64,000 bases of DNA from the NCBI RefSeq assembly GCF_029227915.1, contig NC_079877.1:17348851-17412850 (forward strand), in the 5' to 3' direction. Position 1 is the stretch's first letter. The number at the start of each line of letters is the position of its first letter. This document shows, piece after piece, positions 8,456-20,020 of this stretch. The notes beneath the pieces were generated by a model that worked only from the letters and a program-made list of their open reading frames with translations, was not told the origin of the DNA and searched no databases. This DNA comes from Hydractinia symbiolongicarpus. Lineage: Eukaryota; Cnidaria; Hydrozoa; Anthoathecata; Hydractiniidae. Position numbers and translations under genes: made by a program.

Positions 8456-9864
8456 TATGCCAGGTTTTTCTACAGGGTTTTTTACATTTGATTGGAAATT
8501 TACGTGTGTTTATGATGACTTTGGGTTAAAAAAATTATGAGAGGATGGTATGATTAAGTCGGTTTATAATTGTTTTGTTGCAAAATGCTGTTTTTTAAAA
8601 CTTTGTGTAAATTTTTATGTAAATAAACCACATGCAATATATACTGAAAGAACAAATTTTTGTAGAATCAAACTTCACTGTAAGCTGTTGTATAAGCTGA
8701 TGTCTTTATATTTCGTAATATAAACTATTGTTGGGGAGAACTAACTGTATGTGATGTCATTTTTGGTGGAAGAAAATTCCATGGTTTCACGTTTTTGTTT
8801 TTCTTGATAATTTTACAAAATTTTGTAGGGATAAATGTTTGCTGATGATAAAAAAAAATATATACTTAATGTTCTGATGGAAACTGTTTTTGTTTTTTAT
8901 TTTATTTTGTAATCTAAACGGGTGGACTGTATGCACTGAAATTACTGATTTTTTTAAATTTTGATGTGGTTCATAACCTTTTTGTGGAAGATTAATAGGT
9001 AATGCCAATATACGACATGCTGAATGAACTTATTTTTGTTGATTTAGATGTGTGTCTCAACAACCGATCTGTTTTACATTTTGTGTAAACGTTTGTTTAT
9101 GAACCGTATATATACAATGTTTGTTGATTCAAGTTTATTCTTTGCTTATTGATTTTTTGACATTTAGGTTTAAAATTGTTGGTAAAGGGCAGTACGGATC
9201 ATCATACTAAAAAAGAAATTTTTTATGTTCTTAACTGGTTGATTTTTACATTTTGTGTAACTTTGCGGGAGAGGATGGTATGCAACCAAAGTGACTGATT
9301 TTTCTAGATTTAAAATTGATGTTTTCCAAACTATGGCTTTTTCATATTTTTGTGTAAGCTTTTAAGAAAAAGACAATATTTAAAATGTGTAAAGAACTTA
9401 TTTTTGTTGATTTGTGTTAACTCTTTGCAGGCCTCCTTTTTAACATTTCAGAATAAAATACTGAGGGTTTTCAACATAATCACTTATAAGATGTACATAT
9501 TTGAGATGCGTCATTTCTAACATTGTTATTATCCGTGTTGTGACTGTCGGTGTTGTAACTGTCGGTATTCTTAGTGTCGGTTTAGATGGTGTTGTGAGTG
9601 TTGGTGTTGTGAGTGTTGATGTTGTGAGTGTCTATGTTGTAACTTTTTATCAACTAGATTTTGCACCTTGCATGCTGTTCTTTTTTATTTTGTGTAAGAT
9701 TTGTGTGGAGGATTTAATGCTATTTGACATTTGATATTTGGTGTGAGATTTTAAGAACATTTTTGTATGTATATGCACTGCTGACGTCAGCAAAACATCT
9801 AAAGCAATCTATTTTTTCATTGGGCTTTTGCCTAAGTGGAATTTTCCACGGGCCTTATCGACTA
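8456..9864 (+). mobile_element. Helitron-type repeat, 5' part missing
   Basis: The segment aligns through its length with 61490-62280: both start 'atgccaggtt', both contain 'gagaggatggtatg' and many degenerate TTTTGTGTAAAC blocks spaced about 100-200 bp. It ends with the Helitron 3' signature: GTGGAATTTTCCAC hairpin, then 'gggccttatcga' and CTA at 9862-9864. The element at 60734-62707 has about 750 bp more at its 5' side, so this copy is truncated on the left against the capsid-like gene. Confidence 0.65.
9520..9640 (+). repeat. 15-bp minisatellite
   Basis: About seven imperfect units of the type GTGTTGTGAGTGTCG. It lies inside the Helitron-type repeat; the other copy has only one or two units near 62275, so the array expanded locally. 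The open frame across it is a repeat by-product. Confidence 0.7.
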
Positions 9865-10443
9865 TCTATATAATAATACGCCAGTTCCGTGTCTCTGTGA
9901 CAGGCAAAGTGGATGTCTTCATTTTCCTTTGATATTGCCGAAAAATGCATGTCTAATATGGTAAATATTCAGACATTACGGCGCGACGTCAATAACACCA
10001 CTTTAACGTCAATATCCTATATTAAATTAATGAAGCCATTACAGTGCACCTAAAACTTTGAGGCTAAATAACTTGGAAACGAGTTGGTGACGTCAATGAT
10101 TTTTCACCGCGTGGGTAACTAGGGACCACCTTTGACCAATTTGGGTAAGTTTCCCAAACCTGGGTCCCTGAATCCGTTTCGGGAATGGACGGGTTGATGA
10201 CGTCATCAAAAAACCTTCAAACCCTAATATCTCTGCAACCGTTTGTCAAAAATACACGATCCTATACATTTTCTTGATCAGCGTTTCAAGATCTATACGA
10301 TGAAGGCAACAGGCATACACGTTTCTGAAAAAAAAAGTTTTGTGTTCTGACATGTCTCTGCTGACGTCATCAAAATTTAAATGACGGTTATTTTTCTCTG
10401 TTATCCTGCCTAAGTGGATTTTTCCACGGGCCTTATCGACTAG
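9865..10443 (+). mobile_element. Helitron unit 1 (non-autonomous), 579 bp
   Basis: The 5' end is TCTATATAATAATACG directly after an A. The 3' end is a GTGGATTTTTCCAC hairpin, 'gggccttatcga' and CTAG (10440-10443). It has no coding capacity. Several TGACGTCA palindromes lie inside. The next Helitron starts at the very next base. Confidence 0.8.
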
Positions 10444-11173
10444 TCTATATAATAATACGCCAGTTCCGTGTCTCTGTGACAGGCAAAGTGGATGTGTTCA
10501 TTTTTCTTTGATGTTGCCGAAAAATACATGTCTATTACGTCAAATTTTCTGACGTTACAGCGCGACGTCAATAATACTACTTTAACGTCAATATCCTATA
10601 TTAAAATAATGAAGCCATTACAGTGCATCTAAAATTTTGAGGGCAAATAACTTGGAAACGAGGTGGTGACGTCAATGATTTTTCACCGCGTGGGTAACTA
10701 GGGACCACCTAGGACCAATTTGGGTAATTTTCCCAAACCTGGGTCCCCGAATCCGTTTCGGAATGGACGGATTAATTACGTCATCAAAAATCTTCAAACC
10801 CTAATATCTCTGCAACCGTTTACCAAAAGTACATGATCCTATACATTTTCTTAATCAGTGCTTCAAGATCTATACGATGAAGGCAACAGGTATACGAATT
10901 TCTTAAAAAAAAAATTTGGGTTTTGACGGTTCATTGCTGACGTCAGCAAAATTTTTAAAACCTTATATCTCCTTAGGCGTTTGTCGAAAACATATGATCC
11001 TATACATTATTTTGATCAGCGTTTTAACCTCTACACATTACAGGCAACGAATAAACTAAACTTCGCCAATTTTTTTTGTACCTGCACTGCTGACGTCAGA
11101 AAAAAATCTAAAAAAACCTATTTTCCATTGTCCCTCTGCCTAAGTGGATTACTCCACGGGCCTTATCGACTAG
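10444..11173 (+). mobile_element. Helitron unit 2 (non-autonomous), 730 bp
   Basis: It starts TCTATATAATAATACG at 10444, immediately after CTAG of unit 1, and ends with hairpin GTGGATTACTCCAC and CTAG at 11170-11173. It is similar to unit 1 throughout, with an extra block before the 3' hairpin. Confidence 0.8.
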
Positions 11174-11174
11174 T

Positions 11175-11864
11175 TCTCTTATAATAATACGGAGCTTCTG
11201 TCTGTGACTTTTGCAAAGTGGATAAAATATAAAATACATATACATACATAAAACGGTTCTGTAATTTATCAAACTTTAACGGTAAACAATATTAACGTCA
11301 AAGGAAAGTATATTAACATAAGTGAAGCCATTACAGTGCACTTAAAACTTTGAGGCCAAATAACTTGGAAACGAAGTGGTGACGTCAATAATTTTTCACC
11401 GCGTGGGTAACTAGGGACCACCTGGGACCAATTTGGGTAAGTTTTCCAAAACTCGGTCCCAAAATCTGTTTCGGGATGGACGGGTTAATGACGTCATCAA
11501 AAAATCTTCAAACCCCAATATCTCTGCAACCGTTTATCAAAAGTACATGATCCAATACATTTTCTTAATCAGCATTTTGAGATCTATACGATGAAGGCAA
11601 CAGGTGTAAAACTTCTTAAAATAATTTTTTTGCATATTGTTCGTTTTTGCTGACGTCAGCAAAATTTTTAAACCCTTATATCTCCTTAGGTGTTTGTCCA
11701 AAACAAATGTTCCTATACATTATTTTAATCAGCTATTTAAGCTCTACACAATAGGGGCAACAAATAAACAAATTTCCAAGAAAAAATATTTTGTCTCTTG
11801 ACAGATCCTAGTTGACGTCATCATAATTTAAATAACGGTTCATTTAACGGGCTTTATTGACTAG
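11175..11864 (+). mobile_element. Helitron unit 3 (non-autonomous), decayed
   Basis: It starts TCTCTTATAATAATACGG one base after CTAG of unit 2. The centre matches units 1 and 2. The 3' end is CTAG at 11861-11864 but the hairpin is degraded ('catttaacgggctttattga'). Confidence 0.7.
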
Positions 11865-12763
11865 TTTACATAATATTGTTATAGAGATTTATGAGAATAG
11901 CTGTCAGCTCCATTTTCTCGGTTTTAACGTTTATTGTTGTATTAAAAACACAATTTTTGAGGATTGAAGTCCGAAGTACCTGTACTTTGTTTCCTGATGT
12001 TACTTCTATTCCGATATGTTTGTGAAGATTTTTGAGAATCACATCCAAGCTGCTACTTTTTATAAATTCCTTGTCTTTCATAAGTGATATTTTTTCCTCA
12101 TTTGCAAATTTGTTACTTAAAATTGCAGTAATATGATGCGCTGATGGTACAAACAGGACTTGTCTATTGGGCTTTACAAGAATCAATTTTTCGCATACCC
12201 AGTGTTGTATCTTTGTTTTTATTATATATATACTTATATCTATAGTTAATTGTGTATTCTTTTGTTATTCATGGTTTTTGAAAACAATTTATTAAAAATA
12301 AATAAATAAAAAATATTACTGATATTTTTTTAGTAACAGTTCTTTATATACAGTGTTTTTTTAATCGACATTACCCTCTATATGCAAGTACTGCTGCTAC
12401 CCCTTATAATAGAACATTTCCACAAAAGCGTAGATAGTTGAAACCTTCTTGTTTCAACCATGTTCTAATTGATTAATTAGGATTGGATTGTGTGTTCAAA
12501 CCGACAGGTTTTCTTGTTATACTTGTCTTCAGAGTCACGACTGTTTTTTGAAACATGTGTTTCGAATTTTTACAGTTCTCGGTTTCCTGGTTTCTATTGT
12601 TGATTATTATTTTTTATATTGTTCCGAGTTCCGGGGATGTACGGTTGCACATAATCTTCTTTGAAGGGAATAACTAACAAACTAAGAGCTAGCTATCATG
12701 GTAGCAAGACGTTGACTTTGACTAGCTATAGATAGCAAGTTCGGGTCAAGTTACAGAAATGGA
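11865..12763. other. Spacer with one unassigned frame
   Basis: A 106-residue - frame (12186-11866) shows no recognisable domain and starts next to a Helitron end, so it is not called a gene. The rest is AT-rich and probably includes the unrecognised 5' part of the DIRS element. Confidence 0.4.
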
Positions 12764-14000
12764 ATGTCACGTGGTGGTACCCCACTTTTGGTTGAGGGAA
12801 AACCACAGAAACTGAACGCTCCAAAAAACGAACTTTGGAAGTTTTTAAAGACAAGAAAAGCGCCTTTCGAAGGGACCCTCCACACTATCAAAACAAACCG
12901 CAAGGTGGAGGGAGATTTTATTAGCGGGAAAGACAACAGAGGCAACTACAACAACAACAAAAATGGTCGGTTGCAACAGCAAGTCAGCAGAAACAACACA
13001 ACAAACGCTAAATACCTCTTTTGTTCTACCAAAAGCGGCTCCCTTGGCCAAGTCATTTCCAACTCTGATGCCACTAAACTCACCGCAAAATGTACATCCA
13101 ATAGTGAAAAGCCTGTTTCCAGAGAGCATTCCGAACTTACCTCTGGTAGGAAGACTAAAATATTTTACAAAAGCTTGGGAAAAGCTGACCAACGACAAGG
13201 AGATATTGTCATTTGTAAACAATTGGGAAATTCCATTTCACCATACACCTGTCCAACAAAGGGTTCCACACCCAACACACATGTCCAAAGATCAACAACG
13301 GTTAGTGGCCGAGGAAGTTTTGGAATTGCTCGGCAAGGAAGCCATCAAAAAAGTAGATCATGTGGGGGGCGAATTTCTGAGCAATCTGTTCCTTGTCTCA
13401 AAAAGGGATGGAGGAAAACGCCCTGTGATAAACCTCAGGAACCTAAACGGCTTTATCCCATACAGTCACTTCAAAATGGAAGGTTTACATTGCTTGAAAT
13501 TCCTTTTAGAACAAGGAGATTATCTGTGCAAAATAGATCTAAAGGATGCTTATTTCAGTATTCCTCTCTCGAAAAATTTGGAAGGTATGTGAGGTTTTAG
13601 TGGTCAGGCAACCTCTACGAATTCCTTTGTCTTTGTTTTGGTTCGGGACAGGGCCCAAGGGTTTTTACGAAATTACTAAAAATCCCAATAGCATTGTTGA
13701 GACGAATCAACATTCGTGTAATAATTTATTTGAATGATATGCTTTTAATGGGGAAAACCTGGCAGGAAATTATAATAGCCAGGGAAACAGTGATTTTCTT
13801 GTTCCAAAATCTGGGTTTTGTTATAAATCTCAAAAAGTCTGTTCTACATCCAACGAGACAAATAGAGTTTCTTGGTCTGTGGATAGATACTGTAAAAATG
13901 ACATTGTCGCTTACTTACCCAGGAGAAAATGAAAAAAATTATTCAACAACGCAAGGAATTATATTACAAAACGGAAACATCAATTCTGACACTAACCAAA
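12764..14000 (+). pseudogene. DIRS-type retroelement: gag end and reverse transcriptase
   Basis: An upstream Asn/Lys-rich frame may be the end of gag. The RT frame (12963-13592) has PLVGRLKYFTKAWEKLTND, FLVSKRDGGKRPVINLRNLN and CKIDLKDAYFSIPL, all standard DIRS RT motifs. The frame then shifts near 13590 and meets a TAG. The downstream part (to about 13930) has FLGLWIDT. The catalytic box reads YLND instead of YLDD, so the first catalytic Asp is Asn. The element is dead. Confidence 0.85.
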
Positions 14001-14129
14001 TTATTGGGAACTCTCTCATCAACTGTTCAAGCAGTTCTACCAGCTCGGTTGCTATTTCGATATCTTCAGCAGAAACAAATTTTGGCATTAAAGCAGCAAG
14101 GGTCTTACAAAGGTCAAGTAAAATTGACA

Positions 14130-14990
14130 GTCCATGCGAAAAAAAGAACTCCTATGGTGGATGGAAAATTTGCAACTGTGCAATGGCCATAAAATTTTGC
14201 GTCCGGATCTGAGTTTGGTAATTCAGACAGATGCATCCACACAAGGGTGGGGTGCATACTGCCAGAGTGTAGTAACAGGGGGGGGGGTGTTAGCAGAAAA
14301 GTCTGGTTGCATATCAATGCTCTCGAACTGATGGCAGTAAAGTTTGCAATATTGGCATTCGCCAAAAATGTCTCAAAAACGACAATACATTCGCAAATAG
14401 ACAACAAAACTGCTCTCCCTCTACCTATTAAAGAGGTTATACACAGCAAAATTCTTTTGGACATCAGCAAAACAATTTGGCATTATCTGCTGTCCAAGCA
14501 GATCACAGTTACTGCAGAGTATATCCCAAGCAAGCTGAATGTCAAAGCAGATTGGGAGTCAAGACATGCAACAAACTCATCGGATTGGAAACTTCACCAG
14601 AATGTTTTCAAGAAAAAAACCAATCACTTAAGCCTATCTTCAGTCGATCTATTTGCTTCCGGGTTGTGTCATCAACTCGCAAATTATATGGCATGGAAGC
14701 CAGATCCAGACAGTATGGCAACGGATGCAATGCAACAGTCGTGGAGCAACCTATACGGGTTTGCCTTTCCTCCTTTCAACATGATAGGCCGGGTGTTATA
14801 CAAAGTTCTACAGGAAAAAGTAGAACAGCTAACATTGGTAACTCCAGCATGGCAAACTCGATCATGGTATGCTCAACTTCTTATTATAATAATCCAAAAA
14901 CCATTGTTACTACTTCACAGAGTAGATCTTTTGCAGGATTCCTAGGGAACAGCCACCCTCTTGTAAGAAACAAATCCTTAAAACTAGTGG
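14130..14990 (+). pseudogene. DIRS-type retroelement: RNase H and methylase-like part
   Basis: RNase H starts with IQTDASTQGWGAYCQS (about 14220), shifts frame at a G10 run (14277-14288), and goes on with INALELMAVKFAILAFAKN and a final LNVKADWESR near 14550. Then comes SSVDLFASGLCHQLANYMAW, the start of the methylase-like domain typical of DIRS1-type elements. The poly-G run probably caused the shift. Confidence 0.8.
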
Positions 14991-15490
14991 CCTGGAAAAT
15001 TTCAGGAGTAGCCTTGAAATGGAAGGAATTTCAAGCAATGCTGCCAAGCTTATCTCTCAGGCAAGAAGACCAGGTTCCATTACTTGTTACGAATCGGCCT
15101 GGAATAAGTGGGTTAGCTGGTGTAGTAGGGGAAATATTGAGCTATTTCAAGCACAGGTGAATAATATATTAAATTACCTGTCAATTCTTTTTGATAAAGG
15201 ATTGGAATATAGGAAAATAAACTGCCATCGTTCTGCTGTATCTGCATATCATGCAATTGTCGATGGAAAACCTGTGGGCCAAAATCCTAGAGTTTGTGCT
15301 TTGTTATCAGGAGTTTTTAATCAGAGACCACCCCAACCACGCTATACGTTTGTCTGGGATGTTGAATTAGTTTTACGCTATATAAAGTCGTCGGAGAATT
15401 ATTGAGATTATTGATCTTTCATACAAGTTAACAGGCTTGTTAGCCTTGTCAGCTGCCTTACCACTCTCAGCAATTCAACACCTTAAAGGG
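14990..15490 (+). pseudogene. DIRS-type tyrosine recombinase, N-terminal part
   Basis: The frame 15019-15405 has SITCYESAWNKWVSWC, LNYLSILFDKGLEYRKINCH and VCALLSGVFNQRPPQPRY, matching the core-binding domain of DIRS recombinases. After a shift near 15400 the sequence DLSYKLTGLLALSAALPLSA continues the family, and then similarity stops near 15490. The catalytic Arg, His-x-x-Arg and Tyr are absent. No flanking terminal repeats were identified. Confidence 0.8.
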
Positions 15491-16445
15491 AACCCAAGGT
15501 ATAAAATGATGTTGAACTTATATTATAGAGCTTAAAAAGTTAGTTAACAAGTCTTTTTAAATTTTTTAAAAAGCTCTTTTCGTTCTTAAGATTTAAAATT
15601 TAATTATGTTGCATAAATTATGATGTCATGTTTGAGTAATAGCCAATTGTGACATTTTATGTCATTAGTAATTTTAGACCTGTTAAGGGATGTGCATTAA
15701 AACTTTATCAATGCATAGATATTATAAAGGTGAATTAATTAACATAAATTTTTTTGCCAAAATGATACTCGTTTGCTTGTCCCAGGCCTTTTAATTTTTT
15801 GTTGATGATAGATAGATAGATCAAGAATAGACATTCCATGTAAGCAATGCGACTTGTTACTGAACACAGCAGTATATAATATATGTATGTTCCTTTCGTT
15901 TAGGCTCATACTACGCTAGCGGAAGAAGATAGATTGTCATTTATTTTGATAGACTTTTATTCATTTCATTTGTAAGAACTTTGAATCTTATAATATAGCA
16001 TTCTCCTTTAAAAATTGTAGTTTTATCTAACAATTTCCTTGGTAAAATATATTATTGGGAATTGTTTAAAACGAAAAAATCCCAAAATAAAGCACATCGG
16101 TCGGACTGGGCTCTACTCTGATAGGGGAGGCAAGGTTGGTAAACGCAGTATTAGATCCTTCTCCGCTTTTTTTATAAAATCGGAATTACTTTGCGGGCGC
16201 TTAGCGCTCTCACGTAATTCAAGAATTTTTCTTTGTGTCATATTGGAGTCTCAATCGATTATGGTTTTCTTGTTGAAGTTCAATGGTGACTGTATTTTTA
16301 TCTGGGATCAGCAATCCCATTTATTTCGATATTATATCACTATTCCAGACTGCTTTTCCATGTTCACTACATCTTAAATATCTGTTTTGTTCGTACTTAC
16401 TAAACTGAGGAAACACCTATAACGACCTACAACGATCTACAACGA
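15491..16445. other. Spacer without recognised gene
   Basis: AT-rich DNA. The + frame 16039-16377 (112 residues) has no domain I recognise. The flank from 16420 has 'acctacaacgatctacaacga' short repeats. Confidence 0.4.
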
Positions 16446-17072
16446 CAGTCAGGGTAAACACCTAATTAGGCGGCATGACCTAATTAGGCGAATCGTTTAG
16501 TTAGGTGACGTGATGTAGTTTAATTAGACTACCCGTAGTCTAACTAGGCGAACGAATACTTTCTCTTGTAAATACGTCGAAATCATTGCGTTTCGCACTA
16601 CAATTTCTATGTGAATCAAATCTGTCCACTTTGCAGATAATTTTGACCAATTATCGTCTTATTTGCATCGCGTATTGGTAACTTATGGCCCAAGCCTCGT
16701 GTGGCACTATTTGTTGTTTTAAATAATGGATTTCAGCCATTCACGCCGCAGGGAAAAAATAAATATGGCGGACGAAAACGTCACCTAAATTAGGTGATAT
16801 ATAACCTAATTAGGTTATATATTTCATTTTAACATAATCCTTAGTTACGCGAACATATCGAGGCACGAGTGACAATTTTGGAATCATGGTTGCGTAGACT
16901 ATCCATTCTGAACAAAGATTTTTTGCGATTTTGAATGTGTGAAAAGCCATTAAATATTGTAATGTCTTAACTAAGGTTACATATGGCCTAGCTAACTAGG
17001 CTACAATGAGTCGCCTAAATAGGTGGTATGCCCTAATTAGCCTACCACCTAAATAAGTGTTTACCCTGACTG
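16446..17072. mobile_element. MITE-4, CAG ends, AACGA duplication
   Basis: The left end CAGTCAGGGTAAACACCTAA is matched in inverse at the right end (…GTGTTTACCCTGACTG), with arms of about 60 bp full of CCTAATTAGG sub-repeats. AACGA is found on both sides (16441-16445, 17073-17077). No transposase is present. CAG termini suggest hAT-like mobilisation, but hAT elements usually give 8-bp duplications, so the class is open. Confidence 0.8.
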
Positions 17073-17109
17073 AACGACCTAAAACCATCTATACAATAAC
17101 CTAAAACCA

Positions 17110-17600
17110 TCAAGAAGGAAGAGGATGCCTTAAGCCGCAAACGCCCGCATATATACGGGCGAGCTCGGGCGACTTTTCAAATAAAATTGGCGGTTGTCCC
17201 CCGAAACCGCCCGCACTTTCCCGAACTCGCCCGGAACATTCCCGAAATGCAGTTCCTTGTAACAAACCATGCGGACGATGGTTGGGAAGAAGGCGCTTGA
17301 TGAGAAAGGAGTTAATAAAGTTTACATATAAGTTATTTATAAAGTAAACTTCTTCAAAAACCATCAAAAACAGTTCTTCTAAGAACTTCGCTACGACATA
17401 GTAAGTTTATTTTAATTTTTATAGTTTTTTTGAATCATATATTAGTGTCTGTTTTTTTCTTTCGGGCATTGTTCGGGTCTATGCGGGTTTTTTCGGGCGA
17501 ATCCTTATATTTTTTTCAAAACGCCGAACTCGCCCGAAAACGCCCGCACTTCTTACGGCGTATGCTGCTTATCTGCACCCTCGTGCTACAATCGTCCATG
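17110..17600. repeat. GC-rich CGCCCG-motif inverted repeat
   Basis: Two GC-rich blocks (17135-17245 and 17460-17565) contain many CGCCCG/CGGGCG words in opposite orientation around an AT-rich centre. The contrast with the surroundings suggests another MITE; ends were not fixed. Confidence 0.45.
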
Positions 17601-18887
17601 AAAATATGGCTCTCTATTCCCCCTTAATGTTAAGAACTGCCCGTTTATGTCTAAGCAACGTAAACAATTCACTAGGACATACATGTATATAAACATTGAT
17701 CACGAGTGAGAACAGAACGTACTATCCGAAAAATATCTAGCTGGCTATGTTCTTTTGCTGACTTTGCTAAACTTTATTGTTTCTAGTTTTCCGTATAAAA
17801 TTGCCAGAGAAAACACATTTTGTGACGATTGCAGCTAGAACAAGCTGTATGATGGGACATTCCTACAGAGTAGAATTATCTCACCTTTCAAATTTTGCTT
17901 CTAGATTCGTTTTAAAATAGCGAAATCGTTTTCCAATCGTTTCCCATTCGCTTTCACTTCGTATCATTTTTGAGCTTAAAAAACAAAAAAATTACAATCA
18001 TTTTCAATCGTTTTAAGTCGTTAAACAATTGTTTCATGAAACGATCTGTAAACAATTTTAATAAATGATGATAAGATATTGTAATGATCATGATTTAATT
18101 CATATATATAAAATGTGAAATGATGATGGAGACAGTCTCTTAGTTGATGACTTTTTACTTTTCTCAACTATATTTTGCCGTAGAGAAATAATTACATAGC
18201 TATAGCTAGTTTATTCAGAAAGATGTGATCCTTTGTCTATAGAATTAATTAATATCATAATGTCTATGTTATGATGAATAGAGCTAAATGAATATTTAGC
18301 TCGTGTTAGTTGTGGTGATTTCAGTAATGAAAATGCTTTTTCCACCACCTCCGTATTTTTTTATTTCTCCTTTGAATTTAAAAACTGTTGCACTAACACA
18401 GCATTCAACTAGCTTTGATGTCATTGTTTCTTTATGGACTGTTGTTGTTTTTTAGTGTAATCAGCACCTGCTAACACAATATTTTGTCTTTGTAATAATG
18501 TCTTGAAGAATGAAGTATAGTTGGCAGAAAATGAATGAAAAAAAAATGGCAATTTCATATCTTTTTGCGTGTTGGTATGATTTGCCATGAAAATTGATGG
18601 GTTAAAAAAGTAAAGACAAACAAGTTAAAATAAAGCAAAACCTTTTCAGTATAAAACCATTGCCAGTGCATATAAAATGTTACTAAGTTACAATTTTTCA
18701 GTCAGTATATACAAAGTAAAAAGCATAATGGTCCTAGGAGATAAAACAAAATAAATAGAAAAATAATTAACTGATCATGTCATGCCATTTCTAAATAAAA
18801 GAAGATTTTTTTAATCAAGTTGATCATTTAATACGGGTTTTTTCAATGGAATTATTGATGCTTCTAAATTTTTCCGTATTTTAGTGT
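17601..18887. other. AT-rich spacer, nothing recognised
   Basis: No frame above background, no clear inverted repeats and no RNA gene seen. Confidence 0.5.
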
Positions 18888-19405
18888 TTAGGGGTGCTGA
18901 TAGAATAACCAGACAAATTGATGACCTGTATTGTTTAGCAAGTGTTTTGCTGGTTCTGAATCCTTTCTAATGGCGTTATGCTCATTATACTGTGTTATAA
19001 CATTTCTTTTTATCTCTCCAATATAAATTGCTGTACAAGAGCACTATTTTACATGACGGATAGGGATTTCGTTCTGTCAAAGTGAATAGCTGTTTAACTT
19101 TCTTAGTTTTCCACGAAATAGCTACGTCAAATTTACAGTTTGTAAATTTGTGAAACTTTTTTAAAAACCTCCTGGAAATTAATTCGTTTACTTCACAGTA
19201 TGGAAGTTCTATTAGGAGAAACATTTTCGGAACTTCAAAAAAATCAGGCGGTATAATGAATTTGTCATCATATATAACCAAGCGATCTTTGAATTGATTG
19301 AGCACAGTGTTGAAGAATCTGACTGGGCACAGTGCTTTCTTGAACTTTTTCCTTATTATTGATTTTTCTTGCTCAAAATCTGAAGAAATTTGGTATGCGT
19401 GACTA
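18888..19405 (-). pseudogene. Penelope-like element: RT end and GIY-YIG nuclease
   Basis: Read on -, the segment begins with the C-terminal RT region (HAYQISSDFEQEKSIIRKKF), goes through a linker (FEVPKMFLLIELPYCEVNEL) and reaches a GIY-YIG-type nuclease: CSCTAIYIGEIKRN, then EHNAIRKDSEPAKHLLNN and TGHQFVW, stop at 18888. One frameshift lies near 19045, just before AIYIGE. Domain order and motifs are those of endonuclease-bearing Penelope-like retroelements. The RT catalytic part is missing and the fragment abuts gag sequence at about 19408. Confidence 0.8.
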
Positions 19406-19408
19406 AGA

Positions 19409-20020
19409 TCACCAATAATCGTATTTCTTTTGTAACGTTTCGGGATCTTTGATGTCCATGGAACTGGATACTTTGATGGTTTTCTGTAGACTTGAAAAAC
19501 TTGTCACCGTTATTGACAAGTTCAGCGTCTTTGCCTTCTTTTCTAGGTCTCTCATGAAGTCGCTCCATGTTCTTGAGCCTTGCTGGGTGCCCAATAATTG
19601 ATGCATAGCCATCGTTCTGGTAACCATCTTTGCCAGATGGTCCCGTAATCTTTCCACTGTTTCAGGATAGGTTGGTTCGCCTTCTCCAACCATTGCCGGT
19701 CTGGCGTTTGGGTTTGATTTCTCTGTGCGGATGAGTTCCAACATTTCTGGCCCTCCCCATGTTTTCAGGAGGATGATCTTTTCTTTGTCCTGTGTGACTC
19801 CAATATAGTCCATCCTGTTTTCTGCATCTTCCACCCATTCATTGAATAAGTTGAGTTTTATCTGTTTCGGGGTGCATTGTTGAATCGGTCCTAGGGCTGC
19901 GGGATCATTTTTAGGTGTTGGTGTGGTAGGAGCCAGTGTATCTGGTGCAGCTGGTGGGTTGTCACCCTTTAAAGTGGCTATCAGTGTGTTGAATTGTTCT
20001 TCACTGAAGTTCATGCTCAC
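19409..20020 (-). pseudogene. LTR-retrotransposon gag fragment
   Basis: A 203-residue frame starts MSMNFSEEQFNTLIATL, has a Pro/Thr linker, then LFNEWVEDAENRMDYIGV, ILLKTWGGPEMLELIRTE and TWSDFMRDLEKKAKTLN. This is the pattern of metazoan Gypsy-type gag capsid regions. The zinc knuckle, protease and RT are absent: the frame runs directly into Penelope-like sequence at about 19408, so the element is cut there. Confidence 0.75.

Noticed and set aside
9501-9734. 77-residue Val-rich frame
   Set aside because: Translation of a 15-bp minisatellite within Helitron sequence.
11866-12186. 106-residue - frame
   Set aside because: No recognisable domain, no homologue in the window, and it abuts a Helitron end; not called a gene.
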